The position numbers were made by a program, and so were the translations under genes. Source: Nocardia takedensis NBRC 100417 (lineage in GTDB: Bacteria > Actinomycetota > Actinomycetes > Mycobacteriales > Mycobacteriaceae). From it: a stretch of DNA of 40,057 nt. Every line of letters begins with the position of its first letter. The first letter of the stretch is position 1. The stretch lies in contig NZ_BAGG01000058.1 of the NCBI RefSeq assembly GCF_000308695.1, positions 1 to 40,057 of the forward strand, read 5' to 3'. The notes under the pieces are model-generated. The model searched no databases. It saw only the letters and a program-made list of their open reading frames with translations, and was not told the origin of the DNA. Of this stretch, positions 1-7,071 are shown in pieces.

Positions 1-870
1 CGGTGGCGGCGGCGCGGGCATCGTCGTGCCGCGCCCGGTGGCGGCCGCGAGCACCGCGCGCGCCAGTTCGCCGCAGTCGCGGAAGCGGTCCTCGGGGGCC
101 TTGGCCAACGCGCGCGCCACCACCGCGTCGAAGGCCGCGGGCACCTCGGGATTGCGTTCGCTGGGACGGGGCGCCGCGCGGTAGAGGTGGCCGTGGATCA
201 ACTGCGCCGCATTACTTCCCGGATAGGGGATCTCGCCGGTCAGCATCTGGTAGAGCGTGCAGCCCAGCGAGTAGACGTCGGCGCGGCGATCCACCGCGGC
301 CCCGAAATCCAATCGCTCGGGCGCGGTGTACTGGAAACTCGCGTAGACCTCGTTGGTCCTGGTCAGTCCGACGCTGTCCTCGAGCCCTTTGGCGATGCCG
401 AAATCGGTGAGCAGCGCGCGTTCGGACGGTCCGCCGGTCAGCAGGATGTTGGCGGGCTTCACGTCGCGGTGCAGGATTCCGTTGTCGTGGGCGTGCTCGA
501 GCGCCTCGGCCGCGGCCACCGTGATCCGCACCGCGCGTTCGGGGGTCAGCGGCCCGGCCGCCAGCACGGCCGACAGGTCGGTGCCCGCGACGTAGGCCAT
601 CGAGATCCATAGTTGCCCGTGCTCTTCGCCGCGCGCGTGGATGGTGACGATGTTCGGATGCGACAGGCGCGCCACGGTGTCGGCTTCGCGCTGGAAGCGC
701 CTGCGGACGTCCGCGTCGTCGCCGACGGCGCGCGAGAGCACCTTCAGCGCGATGTGACGCGGCAACCCGCGATCGCGCGCGAGGTACACCTCGCCCATGC
801 CGCCCGCCCCCAGCAGGCGTTCGATCCGGTATCCGGCGAAGACCTGCCCCGGCACCAGCGCTGACCCCAC
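1..870 (-). CDS. Serine/threonine protein kinase, PknB-like catalytic domain (3' end beyond window)
   Basis: Cytoplasmic eukaryotic-type Ser/Thr kinase that would phosphorylate proteins in signalling. The visible 290 codons hold an almost complete kinase fold: glycine-rich loop GAGGMGEVY at residues 21-29, ATP-anchoring lysine in ALKVL (K43), helix-C glutamate near E62, catalytic loop HRDVKPAN at 134-141, DFG at 156-158, then an APE-like segment (APERLDF) and the DRFRDC region that ends such domains. The GTG start at 868-870 is preceded by GGAGG (876-880 on this strand) at 5-nt spacing, and the kinase domain begins almost at once. The C-terminal part (juxtamembrane, transmembrane or sensor) lies outside the window, so its ligand cannot be judged. 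The kinase assignment is certain; which actinobacterial Pkn it matches is not. Confidence 0.95.
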   Translation of the reverse strand, partial: MGSALVPGQVFAGYRIERLLGAGGMGEVYLARDRGLPRHIALKVLSRAVGDDADVRRRFQREADTVARLSHPNIVTIHARGEEHGQLWISMAYVAGTDLSAVLAAGPLTPERAVRITVAAAEALEHAHDNGILHRDVKPANILLTGGPSERALLTDFGIAKGLEDSVGLTRTNEVYASFQYTAPERLDFGAAVDRRADVYSLGCTLYQMLTGEIPYPGSNAAQLIHGHLYRAAPRPSERNPEVPAAFDAVVARALAKAPEDRFRDCGELARAVLAAATGRGTTMPAPPPP

Positions 871-955
871 CGCGTCCTCCAGTTGTGCTGCTCGAGTTGA
901 CGATACGCGCACACGCGGCGCGACGAGCAGGGGTCGGGGTGCGGCGCCCCCGGTC

Positions 956-1105
956 TCAGGGGGTGGTCGGCCACTCCGGCGGTTCGGTCTCGCCGCGGTG
1001 GCGCAACTCGAACCAGTAGGTCGCCATGACCGTGATGTAGCAGGCCGCGGCCACCGCGGCGACGCTCAGGATGGTGAGTAGGAAGAAAACGGCGACGTTG
1101 TCCAT
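956..1105 (-). CDS. Small single-span membrane protein, 49 aa
   Basis: Not recognised as a named family. The protein begins MDNVAVFFLL and carries one hydrophobic stretch (about residues 4-31), followed by a short charged, proline-containing tail ending EWPTTP. That makes it a likely small inner-membrane protein with its C-terminus in the cytoplasm. The ATG at 1103-1105 has a good GGGGAGGG ribosome-binding site just upstream on the minus strand, so I prefer it to a longer in-frame upstream extension. It sits 85 bp upstream of the kinase on the same strand and may be co-transcribed with it. Function unknown. Confidence 0.6.
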   Translation of the reverse strand: MDNVAVFFLLTILSVAAVAAACYITVMATYWFELRHRGETEPPEWPTTP

Positions 1106-1389
1106 GGTGCCCTCCCCGCAATAGGGTGCTCTACGGTGTCGACGGTGGGTGGGCGCTGCGTCGCGTCCGGATCGGAATCGACCCTTGGCACACTTCGTAT
1201 CGTAGAGCGCCGCGTGGCTCACGGCATGTGCGGCGAGGTGTGAGTCCAGTCATGCGAATTCGGTGTGTCTGCGCCCGCGAATGATCTTGATGAGGTTCAA
1301 TTGTTCCGGCTCTTCGAGTTCGCGCGTGCACTCGGTCTCGTCACTTCCTCTCTCTCGGTATCCCTCGTCGTCGATGAAGGAGCATGACA

Positions 1390-1671
1390 GTGAGCACGAT
1401 CCTCTGCGCGCTACACGACACGGTCCTCGCGCAGGTCGGCAATCCGACTCCGGAGGCGCCGCCGCTGGCGGACAAACTGATGCAGATGGGCCGCTACTTC
1501 ACCTGGCTGGTCCAGCTCTCCGGACTCACCGCGATCACCTACGGCGGCGGTCGCTTCGCCTGGGAGAAGTGGAACGGCGGCAGCTTGCAGTCGCCGAAGA
1601 TGATCGCGGGCGCGATGGCGGGCGGCGCGGTGGCCACCAGCGCGGGAACGATCATGAATTCGGTCATCTGA
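1390..1671 (+). CDS. Small two-helix membrane protein, 93 aa
   Basis: No named family recognised. The translation has two hydrophobic segments, about residues 33-53 and 70-88, separated by a short WEKWNGG loop, in an otherwise small polar protein. That topology resembles small pilin/holin-like or TrbC-like proteins, but I would not assign one. The start is GTG at 1390: AAGGAG at 1377-1382 lies 7 nt upstream of it, whereas the in-frame ATG at 1384 is only 1 nt away. A short spacer separates it from the metal-transport promoter, so it is probably an independent unit divergent from the small protein at 956-1105. Confidence 0.6.
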   Translation: MSTILCALHDTVLAQVGNPTPEAPPLADKLMQMGRYFTWLVQLSGLTAITYGGGRFAWEKWNGGSLQSPKMIAGAMAGGAVATSAGTIMNSVI

Positions 1672-1689
1672 CCGGCGGGTGTGCCGGTA

Positions 1690-1732
1690 CGAACTTGAAA
1701 GTTCGGTGACCCGAACTTATCATTCCGGTGCA
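1690..1732 (+). promoter_or_regulatory. Promoter with embedded operator for the metal ABC operon; leaderless start predicted
   Basis: A -35 TTGAAA (1695-1700) and a -10 TATCAT (1718-1723) stand exactly 17 bp apart. The spacer contains a perfect dyad, AAGTTCGG (1699-1706), TGAC, CCGAACTT (1711-1718). A third half-site, CGAACTT (1690-1696), makes a second perfect dyad with the following AAGTTCG across a 2-nt gap. Transcription from this -10 would begin at about 1730-1732, the ATG of the lipoprotein gene. There is no Shine-Dalgarno sequence, so a leaderless mRNA is expected. A repressor bound here would block RNA polymerase directly. A metal sensor (MntR/DtxR, Zur or similar) is the natural guess, but the sequence is not the classical IdeR box and no regulator gene is adjacent. 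Confidence 0.7.
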
Positions 1733-2670
1733 TGAGGGTTGGGCTCCACCGGATCGGCGCTGTCGCGACGCGTCGATCCGTCGCGGTGATGGCAGCGGTC
1801 GCGTTGGCGTTCGGAGTGTCCGGGTGCGGCGGCGTCGGGACCGACGACGACCGGCCCACGGTCCTGACCACCTTCACGGTGCTGGCCGACATCGCCCGCG
1901 AAGTATCCGCCGGGCATCTGAACGTGGAGTCGATCACCAAGGTCGGCGCCGAGATCCACGGCTACGAACCGACGCCGGGCGATATCAAGAAGGCCGCCAA
2001 GGCCGATCTGATCCTGGACAACGGCATGAATCTGGAAGCGTGGTTCGCCCGGTTCGTCGACGATGTCCGCGTCCCGCACGTGGTGGTCAGCGACGGCGTC
2101 GCGCCCATCGCCATCGGCGAGGACGCCTACAAGGGCAAACCCAATCCGCACGCGTGGATGTCACCGCTGAACGTGCTGATCTACGTCGACAACATGGTGC
2201 GCGCGTTCACCGACCTGAGCCCCGCCCACGGCGCGGACTTCCAGGCGGCGGGGGAGCGGTACAAGGCCCAGTTGCGCGGGGTGCACGACGAATTGGTCGA
2301 CCGCGTCGCCGTATTGCCCGCCGATCAGCGGGCCCTGGTCAGCTGTGAGGGCGCGTTCTCCTACCTGGCCCGCGACGCCGGACTCACCGAGAAGTACATC
2401 TGGCCCGTCAACGCCGAACAGCAGGCCACGCCGCAGCAGATCGCCTCGGTGATCGACTTCGTGCGCGCCAAGCGGGTGCCCGCGGTGTTCTGCGAGTCGA
2501 CGGTTTCCGACGCGCCGATGCGGCGCGTCGTGGAAGCGACCGGCACCGCCTTCGGCGGGGTGCTGTACGTGGATTCGCTGTCGGAGGCCGACGGCCCGGT
2601 CCCCAGTTATCTGGCCTTGATCCGGCACGACGCCGACACCATCGGCGCGGCGCTGACCGGGCGGCAGTGA
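1732..2670 (+). CDS. Metal (Mn/Zn-type) ABC transporter substrate-binding lipoprotein
   Basis: Captures a divalent metal outside the membrane and delivers it to the permease encoded downstream. Cluster A-I (TroA/PsaA/ZnuA, SBP_bac_9) family, 312 aa, normal length. Signal peptide with lipobox VSGC, acylated cysteine C32. The four metal ligands are recognisable at canonical spacing: H76 in IHGYEP, H140 in NPHAWM, E206 in CEGAFSY and D281 in YVDSLS. This His-His-Glu-Asp set is the one used by PsaA/MntC-type manganese binders; zinc proteins more often have a third His and a His-rich loop, which is absent. Manganese is therefore favoured, though zinc or iron cannot be excluded. First gene of a three-gene operon; its TGA overlaps the ATG of the ATPase gene by one base. 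Confidence 0.9.
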   Translation: MRVGLHRIGAVATRRSVAVMAAVALAFGVSGCGGVGTDDDRPTVLTTFTVLADIAREVSAGHLNVESITKVGAEIHGYEPTPGDIKKAAKADLILDNGMNLEAWFARFVDDVRVPHVVVSDGVAPIAIGEDAYKGKPNPHAWMSPLNVLIYVDNMVRAFTDLSPAHGADFQAAGERYKAQLRGVHDELVDRVAVLPADQRALVSCEGAFSYLARDAGLTEKYIWPVNAEQQATPQQIASVIDFVRAKRVPAVFCESTVSDAPMRRVVEATGTAFGGVLYVDSLSEADGPVPSYLALIRHDADTIGAALTGRQ

Positions 2671-3398
2671 TGGGTGCGGCGATCGAGGTCGAGGGCGTCA
2701 CGGTCCGATACGGCGAAGTGCTCGCGCTCGAGGGCGTCGACCTGCGCGTCGAGCCCGGCCGCGTCTGCGGTCTGGTGGGGATGAACGGGTCGGGGAAGTC
2801 GACGCTGTTCAAGACGGTGATGGGGTTGATCAGCCCCGACGCCGGCTCGGTGCGTGTCGACGGGACCACGCCCGCCGCCGCGCGCAAAGCGAACGTGCTC
2901 GGATACGTGCCGCAGAGCGAGGACGTCGACTGGAGTTTCCCGCTGTCGGTGCGCGATGTGGTGATGACCGGCCGCTACGGGCGGATGGGGTGGACCCGCC
3001 GTCCGCGCCGCGCCGACCGTGACGCGGTGGCCGAGGCGCTGGAGCGGGTCGAACTCGCCGATCTGGCCGACCGGCAGATCGGGCGGTTGTCCGGCGGCCA
3101 GCGCAAGCGCGCCTTCGTCGCCCGCGCCATCGCCCAGGGGGCCACCGTACTGCTGCTGGACGAACCGTTCGCCGGCGTCGACAAGCGGTCCGAGGCCGCG
3201 ATCACGACGCTGCTGCGCCAACTCGCCGACGGAGGCGCGGCGGTGCTGGTGTCCACCCACGATCTGCACGCGCTGCCCGCGCTCGCCGACGAGGCCGTGC
3301 TGTTGATGAGATCGGTGCTGGCCCACGGCGACCCCGAGACGGTGTTGCGGCCGGAGAACCTGGCCGCCGCCTTCGGATTGGACGTGCTGAACCGATGA
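2670..3398 (+). CDS. Metal ABC transporter ATP-binding protein
   Basis: Energises uptake by the metal importer. 242 aa, with Walker A GMNGSGKST near residue 37, signature LSGGQRKR, Walker B LLLDEP followed by FAGVD, and switch histidine in STHDLH. The sequence ranks with MntB/ZnuC-type ATPases: PQSEDVDWSFPLSVRDVVMTG is typical of this subgroup. The ATG at 2670 sits in a TGATG overlap with the lipoprotein gene, implying translational coupling; a GTG three bases upstream is the alternative. The permease gene follows after 22 bp. Confidence 0.92.
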   Translation: MGAAIEVEGVTVRYGEVLALEGVDLRVEPGRVCGLVGMNGSGKSTLFKTVMGLISPDAGSVRVDGTTPAAARKANVLGYVPQSEDVDWSFPLSVRDVVMTGRYGRMGWTRRPRRADRDAVAEALERVELADLADRQIGRLSGGQRKRAFVARAIAQGATVLLLDEPFAGVDKRSEAAITTLLRQLADGGAAVLVSTHDLHALPALADEAVLLMRSVLAHGDPETVLRPENLAAAFGLDVLNR

Positions 3399-3420
3399 GC
3401 TCGACGAAAGAGGGACCGCG

Positions 3421-4287
3421 ATGAGCCCGACCGAGATCCTCATCGATCCGCTGCGCTACGAATTCATGGTGCGCGCGCTGGCCACGACGGTGACGGCCGC
3501 GGTGGTGTGCGCGGTGCTGTCCTGCTGGCTGGTGCTCATCGGCTGGTCGCTGATGGGCGACGCCGTCTCGCACGCGGTGCTGCCGGGCGTGGTGCTGGCC
3601 TACATCGTCGGCGCGCCGTTCGCGGTGGGCGCGGTCGTGTTCGGTTTCCTGGCGGTGGCCCTGATCGGGGTGGTGCGCGAGACCAGTCGCATCAAGGAGG
3701 ACGCCGCGATCGGCATCGTGTTCACCACGCTGTTCGCCTTCGGCCTGGTGTTGGTGTCGGTGACGCCCAGTCAGACCGATCTCAACCACATCGTGTTCGG
3801 CAATCTGCTCGGCGTCAGCACCGCGGATCTGATCCAGATCGTCGTGCTGGCGGCGATCACGCTGGCCGCGCTGATCCTCAAGCGCCGCGATTTCACCCTC
3901 TACGCCTTCGATCCCACGCACGCGCACGCCGTCGGACTCAATCCGCGCCTGCTCGGGACGGCGCTGCTCGGTCTGCTCGCGCTGACCGCCGTGGTGGCAT
4001 TGCAGGCCGTGGGGGTGGTGCTGGTGGTGGCGATGCTGATCATCCCGGGCGCGACCGCCTACCTGCTCACCGACCGCATCCAGCGCATGCTGCTGATCGC
4101 GCCCGCGATCTCGGTGGTCGCGGCGGTGACGGGGCTGTACCTGAGCTATCACCTCGACACCGCCGCGGGCGCGATGGTCGTGGTGGTGCAGGGGATCGCG
4201 TTCACGCTGGTGTATCTGTTCGCGCCGGGGCAGGGCGTCCTCGGTCGCCGGATCGCCGCGGCCCGGCGTCGCGCGGTCGCCGCCTGA
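3421..4287 (+). CDS. Metal ABC transporter permease (ABC-3 family)
   Basis: Inner-membrane channel of the Mn/Zn-type importer. 288 aa, with about eight or nine hydrophobic helices and the family hallmarks: GWSLMGDAVSHAVLPG near the N-terminus, TGLYLSYHLDTAAGAMVV near the C-terminus. The ATG at 3421 follows an AGAGGGA ribosome-binding site. A 7-bp hairpin stem (4298-4316) follows the stop and may end the transcript before the cobalamin riboswitch. The three genes form a complete importer; no regulator is adjacent. Confidence 0.92.
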   Translation: MSPTEILIDPLRYEFMVRALATTVTAAVVCAVLSCWLVLIGWSLMGDAVSHAVLPGVVLAYIVGAPFAVGAVVFGFLAVALIGVVRETSRIKEDAAIGIVFTTLFAFGLVLVSVTPSQTDLNHIVFGNLLGVSTADLIQIVVLAAITLAALILKRRDFTLYAFDPTHAHAVGLNPRLLGTALLGLLALTAVVALQAVGVVLVVAMLIIPGATAYLLTDRIQRMLLIAPAISVVAAVTGLYLSYHLDTAAGAMVVVVQGIAFTLVYLFAPGQGVLGRRIAAARRRAVAA

Positions 4288-4297
4288 GCCTGCGTTC

Positions 4298-4316
4298 GCC
4301 CGCGGTTCGCGCGGGC
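4298..4316 (+). terminator. Short GC hairpin after the metal transporter operon
   Basis: GCCCGCG (4298-4304) and CGCGGGC (4310-4316) form a perfect 7-bp stem with a 5-nt loop, 11 bp after the permease stop. There is no T-tract, as is common in actinobacteria. The right arm overlaps the proposed 5' strand of riboswitch stem P1, so this could be either a terminator or part of the leader fold. Confidence 0.35.
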
Positions 4317-4474
4317 AAGTAACGTCTGGGGCGGACGTAGGGAACACCGGTGCGAATCCGGGGCTGTCCCGCAACTGTCACCGAGGAGCAATCCGCCGAT
4401 CTCGTCGCCACGACCTACCCGGGTTGGAAGGCGGGCGGTGCGCGTCGATCCGGGAGCCAGGACACCTGCGCCCG
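4312..4474 (+). promoter_or_regulatory. Cobalamin riboswitch
   Basis: The adenosylcobalamin aptamer core is clear: GGGAACACCGGTGCGAATCC begins at 4340, followed by a GGGGCTGTCCCGCAACTGT segment ending at 4378, and the 3' element GAGCCAGGACACCTG ends at 4468. A possible P1 pairs CGGGC (4312-4316) with GCCCG (4470-4474); ACGTC (4322-4326) and GACGT (4334-4338) can form the next stem. It lies on the strand of the ABC operon that begins 27 nt downstream. Because the aptamer ends so near the ribosome-binding site (4491-4495), translational control is likely. High cobalamin would be expected to shut the transporter off. Confidence 0.92.
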
Positions 4475-4501
4475 AACAGGGAACGCACCACGAGGATGGC
4501 A

Positions 4502-6100
4502 ATGGACAACTCCACATCGACTGTGCCCGCGTTGCGGCGCAGGACTTTTCTGGCCGGCGCGGGCGTGCTCGGCTTGGCCGCGTTCGGCGGGGCCGGATTG
4601 CTCACCGGCTGCGGCACGACCGGCGATCCGGCGCGCGAACCCGCGGGGCCGCCGCAGACCGGTGGACGACTGCGCGCGGCCATCGCCGGCCGGTCGGCGA
4701 GCGCGGACGTGCTCGATCCGCACGAGGCGGGCAGTTCCGCGGGCGGCGCGGTGTCCAAGAACGTCTGGGACAAGCTGGTCGCCTACAACAACGACCTGAC
4801 CCTGCGCTACCGACTGGCCGAATCGCTGACGCCGAACGCCGACGGCAGCGAATGGCGAATCGTGCTGCGGCCGAACGTGGTCTTCAGCGACGGCTCCCCG
4901 CTGACCTCGCGCGATGTGCTGTTCAGCTTCGAGCGGATGCTCGACCCCACGAAATCCTCCTCGGGGGATCTCGCGATGGTCGACATGACGCGCACCCGCG
5001 CCGACGGCGACCTGGCGGTGGTCGTGGCGATGAGAACCCCGCTGGCCGACTTCGGTTCGGTGCTCGCGGGCTGGTACTGCTACATCGTCAAGGCCGGGAC
5101 CACAACGTTCGACGCGAAGACCCTGCCGGTGGGCACCGGTCCGTTCGCGCTGGCGACCTGGTCGCCGGGCGACCGCACGCTGCTGCGCCGCAACGAACGC
5201 TACTGGGACGGACCGGTCCACCTGGACGAGGTCGAGATCATCCAGATCGCCGAGACCGAGCCGCGGATGAACGCCTTCCTGTCCGGGGAAGCCGACGTCG
5301 TGCACGAGATGTCCTATCTCCAGGCCCGCACCCTGGAGTCGGACCCGGACACCCGGGTGATCGTCCCGCCCGCGGGTCTGATGGGCGCGTTCCAGATGCG
5401 GGTGGACTTCGCGCCGTTCGACGACGCGCGGGTGCGCCAGGCGATGCGGTTGGCGGTCGACCGGCAGGCCATGGTCGACACCGTCTACTACGGCTACGCC
5501 GAACTCGGCAACGACATCTACGGCAAAGGCGCGCCCTACTACGCCGATTCGCTGCCGCAGCGCGCCTACGATCCGGCGCGGGCGCGGGAGTTGTTGCGCG
5601 CGGCGGGCAAGGAGAACCTGACCGTCACCCTGCACACCGCCGACGGAATGCCGGGCATGGTCGAATCGGCCACGCTCTTCGCCGAACACGCCAAGGCGGC
5701 GGGCATCACGATCCGCCTGGAATCGGTGCCCGCCGACACCTACTTCTCGCAGATCTCCGGTAAGCAGCCGCTGACCCACATCGGTTGGTGGAACTACAGT
5801 CTGGACTATTTCTACGGCCAGACCATGACCAGCGGTTCGCCCAGCAACGGCACCGGTTGGAAGCGTCCGGCCTGGGACGCGAAGTTCGACAGGGCCAGGG
5901 CGGCCATGGACCCCGCGCAGCGCGGCGTGCTCTACCGCGAACTGCAAGAGGAACTCTGGGACGAGGGCGGCTACATCCTGCACAGCTTCGCCAAGCGGCC
6001 CGACGCCGCGCGCGGGCACGTCGGCGGGATGCGCGTCGGCGTGCCCGGCACCGACGACTGGGCCAACTACGCCACCACCTGGCTCGCGCGTCAGCCGTGA
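4502..6100 (+). CDS. Peptide/nickel-type ABC transporter substrate-binding lipoprotein (SBP_bac_5), riboswitch-controlled
   Basis: Extracytoplasmic binding protein of a Dpp/Opp/Nik-type importer, 532 aa, normal length. The N-terminus has a twin-arginine motif (RRTFLAG, R13-R14) and a lipobox LTGC with C37, so it is probably exported folded by Tat and lipid-anchored. The family fold is evident from ADVLDPHEAG, WRIVLRPNVVFSDGSPLTSRD and the C-terminal DPAQRGVLYRELQEEL. ATG 4502 is chosen because CGAGG at 4491-4495 lies 6 nt upstream; ATG 4496 would leave no spacing. It directly follows a cobalamin riboswitch. The ligand may therefore be cobalt, nickel, a metallophore complex or a corrinoid precursor rather than a nutrient peptide; that is inference from regulation only. 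Confidence 0.88.
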   Translation: MDNSTSTVPALRRRTFLAGAGVLGLAAFGGAGLLTGCGTTGDPAREPAGPPQTGGRLRAAIAGRSASADVLDPHEAGSSAGGAVSKNVWDKLVAYNNDLTLRYRLAESLTPNADGSEWRIVLRPNVVFSDGSPLTSRDVLFSFERMLDPTKSSSGDLAMVDMTRTRADGDLAVVVAMRTPLADFGSVLAGWYCYIVKAGTTTFDAKTLPVGTGPFALATWSPGDRTLLRRNERYWDGPVHLDEVEIIQIAETEPRMNAFLSGEADVVHEMSYLQARTLESDPDTRVIVPPAGLMGAFQMRVDFAPFDDARVRQAMRLAVDRQAMVDTVYYGYAELGNDIYGKGAPYYADSLPQRAYDPARARELLRAAGKENLTVTLHTADGMPGMVESATLFAEHAKAAGITIRLESVPADTYFSQISGKQPLTHIGWWNYSLDYFYGQTMTSGSPSNGTGWKRPAWDAKFDRARAAMDPAQRGVLYRELQEELWDEGGYILHSFAKRPDAARGHVGGMRVGVPGTDDWANYATTWLARQP

Positions 6101-7071
6101 TCCGCTACGTGGTGCGGCGCGGCGGCGCGGCGGCCCTGGTGCTGCTCGCCGTCGCGCTGGCGGTGTTCGGTCTGTTCGAGACCTTGGACTCCGACGCGGC
6201 GACGGTGCTGCTCTCGCGCGACGGCGGACGCACGCCGACGCCGGAACAAGTCGCGGCCCTGCGCGCCGAACTCGGCCTGGATCGGCCCGCGCCGGTGCGA
6301 TTCGCCGAGTGGGCGGGCGATTTCGCGCACGGCGATCTGGGGACCTCGCTGCTGTCGGGTCGACCGGTGGCCGAGGTGCTGGTGTCGCGGTCGGCCAACA
6401 GCGCCGCCTTGGCGCTGATCACGGCGCTGGTGCTGATCCCGCTGGCGATCGGGCTCGGGTTGCTGGCCGGGGCGCGGGCGGGGTCGCGCACCGATCGCAC
6501 GATCAGCGTGGCCGCGCTGACCGCCGAATCGGTGCCGTCGTTCGTCTCGGGCGTGTTGGTGGTGGCGGTGCTGTCACTGACGTTTCGACTGTTCCCGGCG
6601 GTGTCGCTGGTGCCGGCGGGGACGGCGGTGTGGTCGCGGCCGCAGGTGCTCGTCCTGCCTGTGCTGTGTCTGCTGATCGGGTTGTCGCCGCATCCGATCA
6701 GGATGGTGCGGGCCCAGACCGCACAGGTGATGGCCGCGCCCTACATCCGCACCGCCCGCGCCAACGGGATCGGCGGGTGGCGACTGCTGGTGCGCCACGT
6801 CGCGCCCAACGCCGTATCGGCCTCGATCCATCCGCTGGCGGGCGCGGTGGTCGGACTGCTCGGCGGGATCGCGGTGGTGGAGACGCTGTTCGTCTACCCC
6901 GGTCTGTCGCAGGAACTGTTGGCCGCGATCTCGGCGCGAGACTATCCGTTCGTCCAGTCGGCGGCGGTGCTGATGGCCGGTTTCGGGGTCGGGATCTACC
7001 TGATCGCGGACCTGCTGACGCTGCTGGCGGGTCCGCGGGCCCGGCAGGTCGTCGTGGCGGAGCGACGGTGA
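6097..7071 (+). CDS. ABC transporter permease, DppB type
   Basis: First membrane subunit of the riboswitch-controlled importer. 324 aa, with an N-terminal helix, the usual periplasmic segment (PEQVAALRAELGLDRP, then DLGTSLLSGRPV), and the cytoplasmic coupling loop APYIRTARANGIGGWRLLVRHV that contacts the ATPase. The GTG at 6097 overlaps the upstream TGA in GTGA, and its own stop overlaps the next GTG in the same way, so the genes are translationally coupled. Typical length and motifs; substrate unknown. Confidence 0.9.
   Translation: MIRYVVRRGGAAALVLLAVALAVFGLFETLDSDAATVLLSRDGGRTPTPEQVAALRAELGLDRPAPVRFAEWAGDFAHGDLGTSLLSGRPVAEVLVSRSANSAALALITALVLIPLAIGLGLLAGARAGSRTDRTISVAALTAESVPSFVSGVLVVAVLSLTFRLFPAVSLVPAGTAVWSRPQVLVLPVLCLLIGLSPHPIRMVRAQTAQVMAAPYIRTARANGIGGWRLLVRHVAPNAVSASIHPLAGAVVGLLGGIAVVETLFVYPGLSQELLAAISARDYPFVQSAAVLMAGFGVGIYLIADLLTLLAGPRARQVVVAERR

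Noticed and set aside
1690..1718. IdeR/DtxR iron box
   Set aside because: The dyad is AAGTTCGG/CCGAACTT, without the TTAGG/CCTAA-type arms of the mycobacterial IdeR site, so I call it only a metal-type operator.
4415..6019. Long open frame antisense to the SBP_bac_5 gene (534 codons)
   Set aside because: It has Arg/Gly/Val-rich low-information sequence, no domain and no ribosome-binding site; the plus-strand frame is an unmistakable binding protein. Antisense open frames are expected at this GC content.
6309..7067. Upstream extension of the permease-ATPase fusion frame
   Set aside because: It overlaps the DppB gene out of frame and is Gly/Arg/Ala low complexity; the GTG at 7068 with a GTGA overlap is the natural start.
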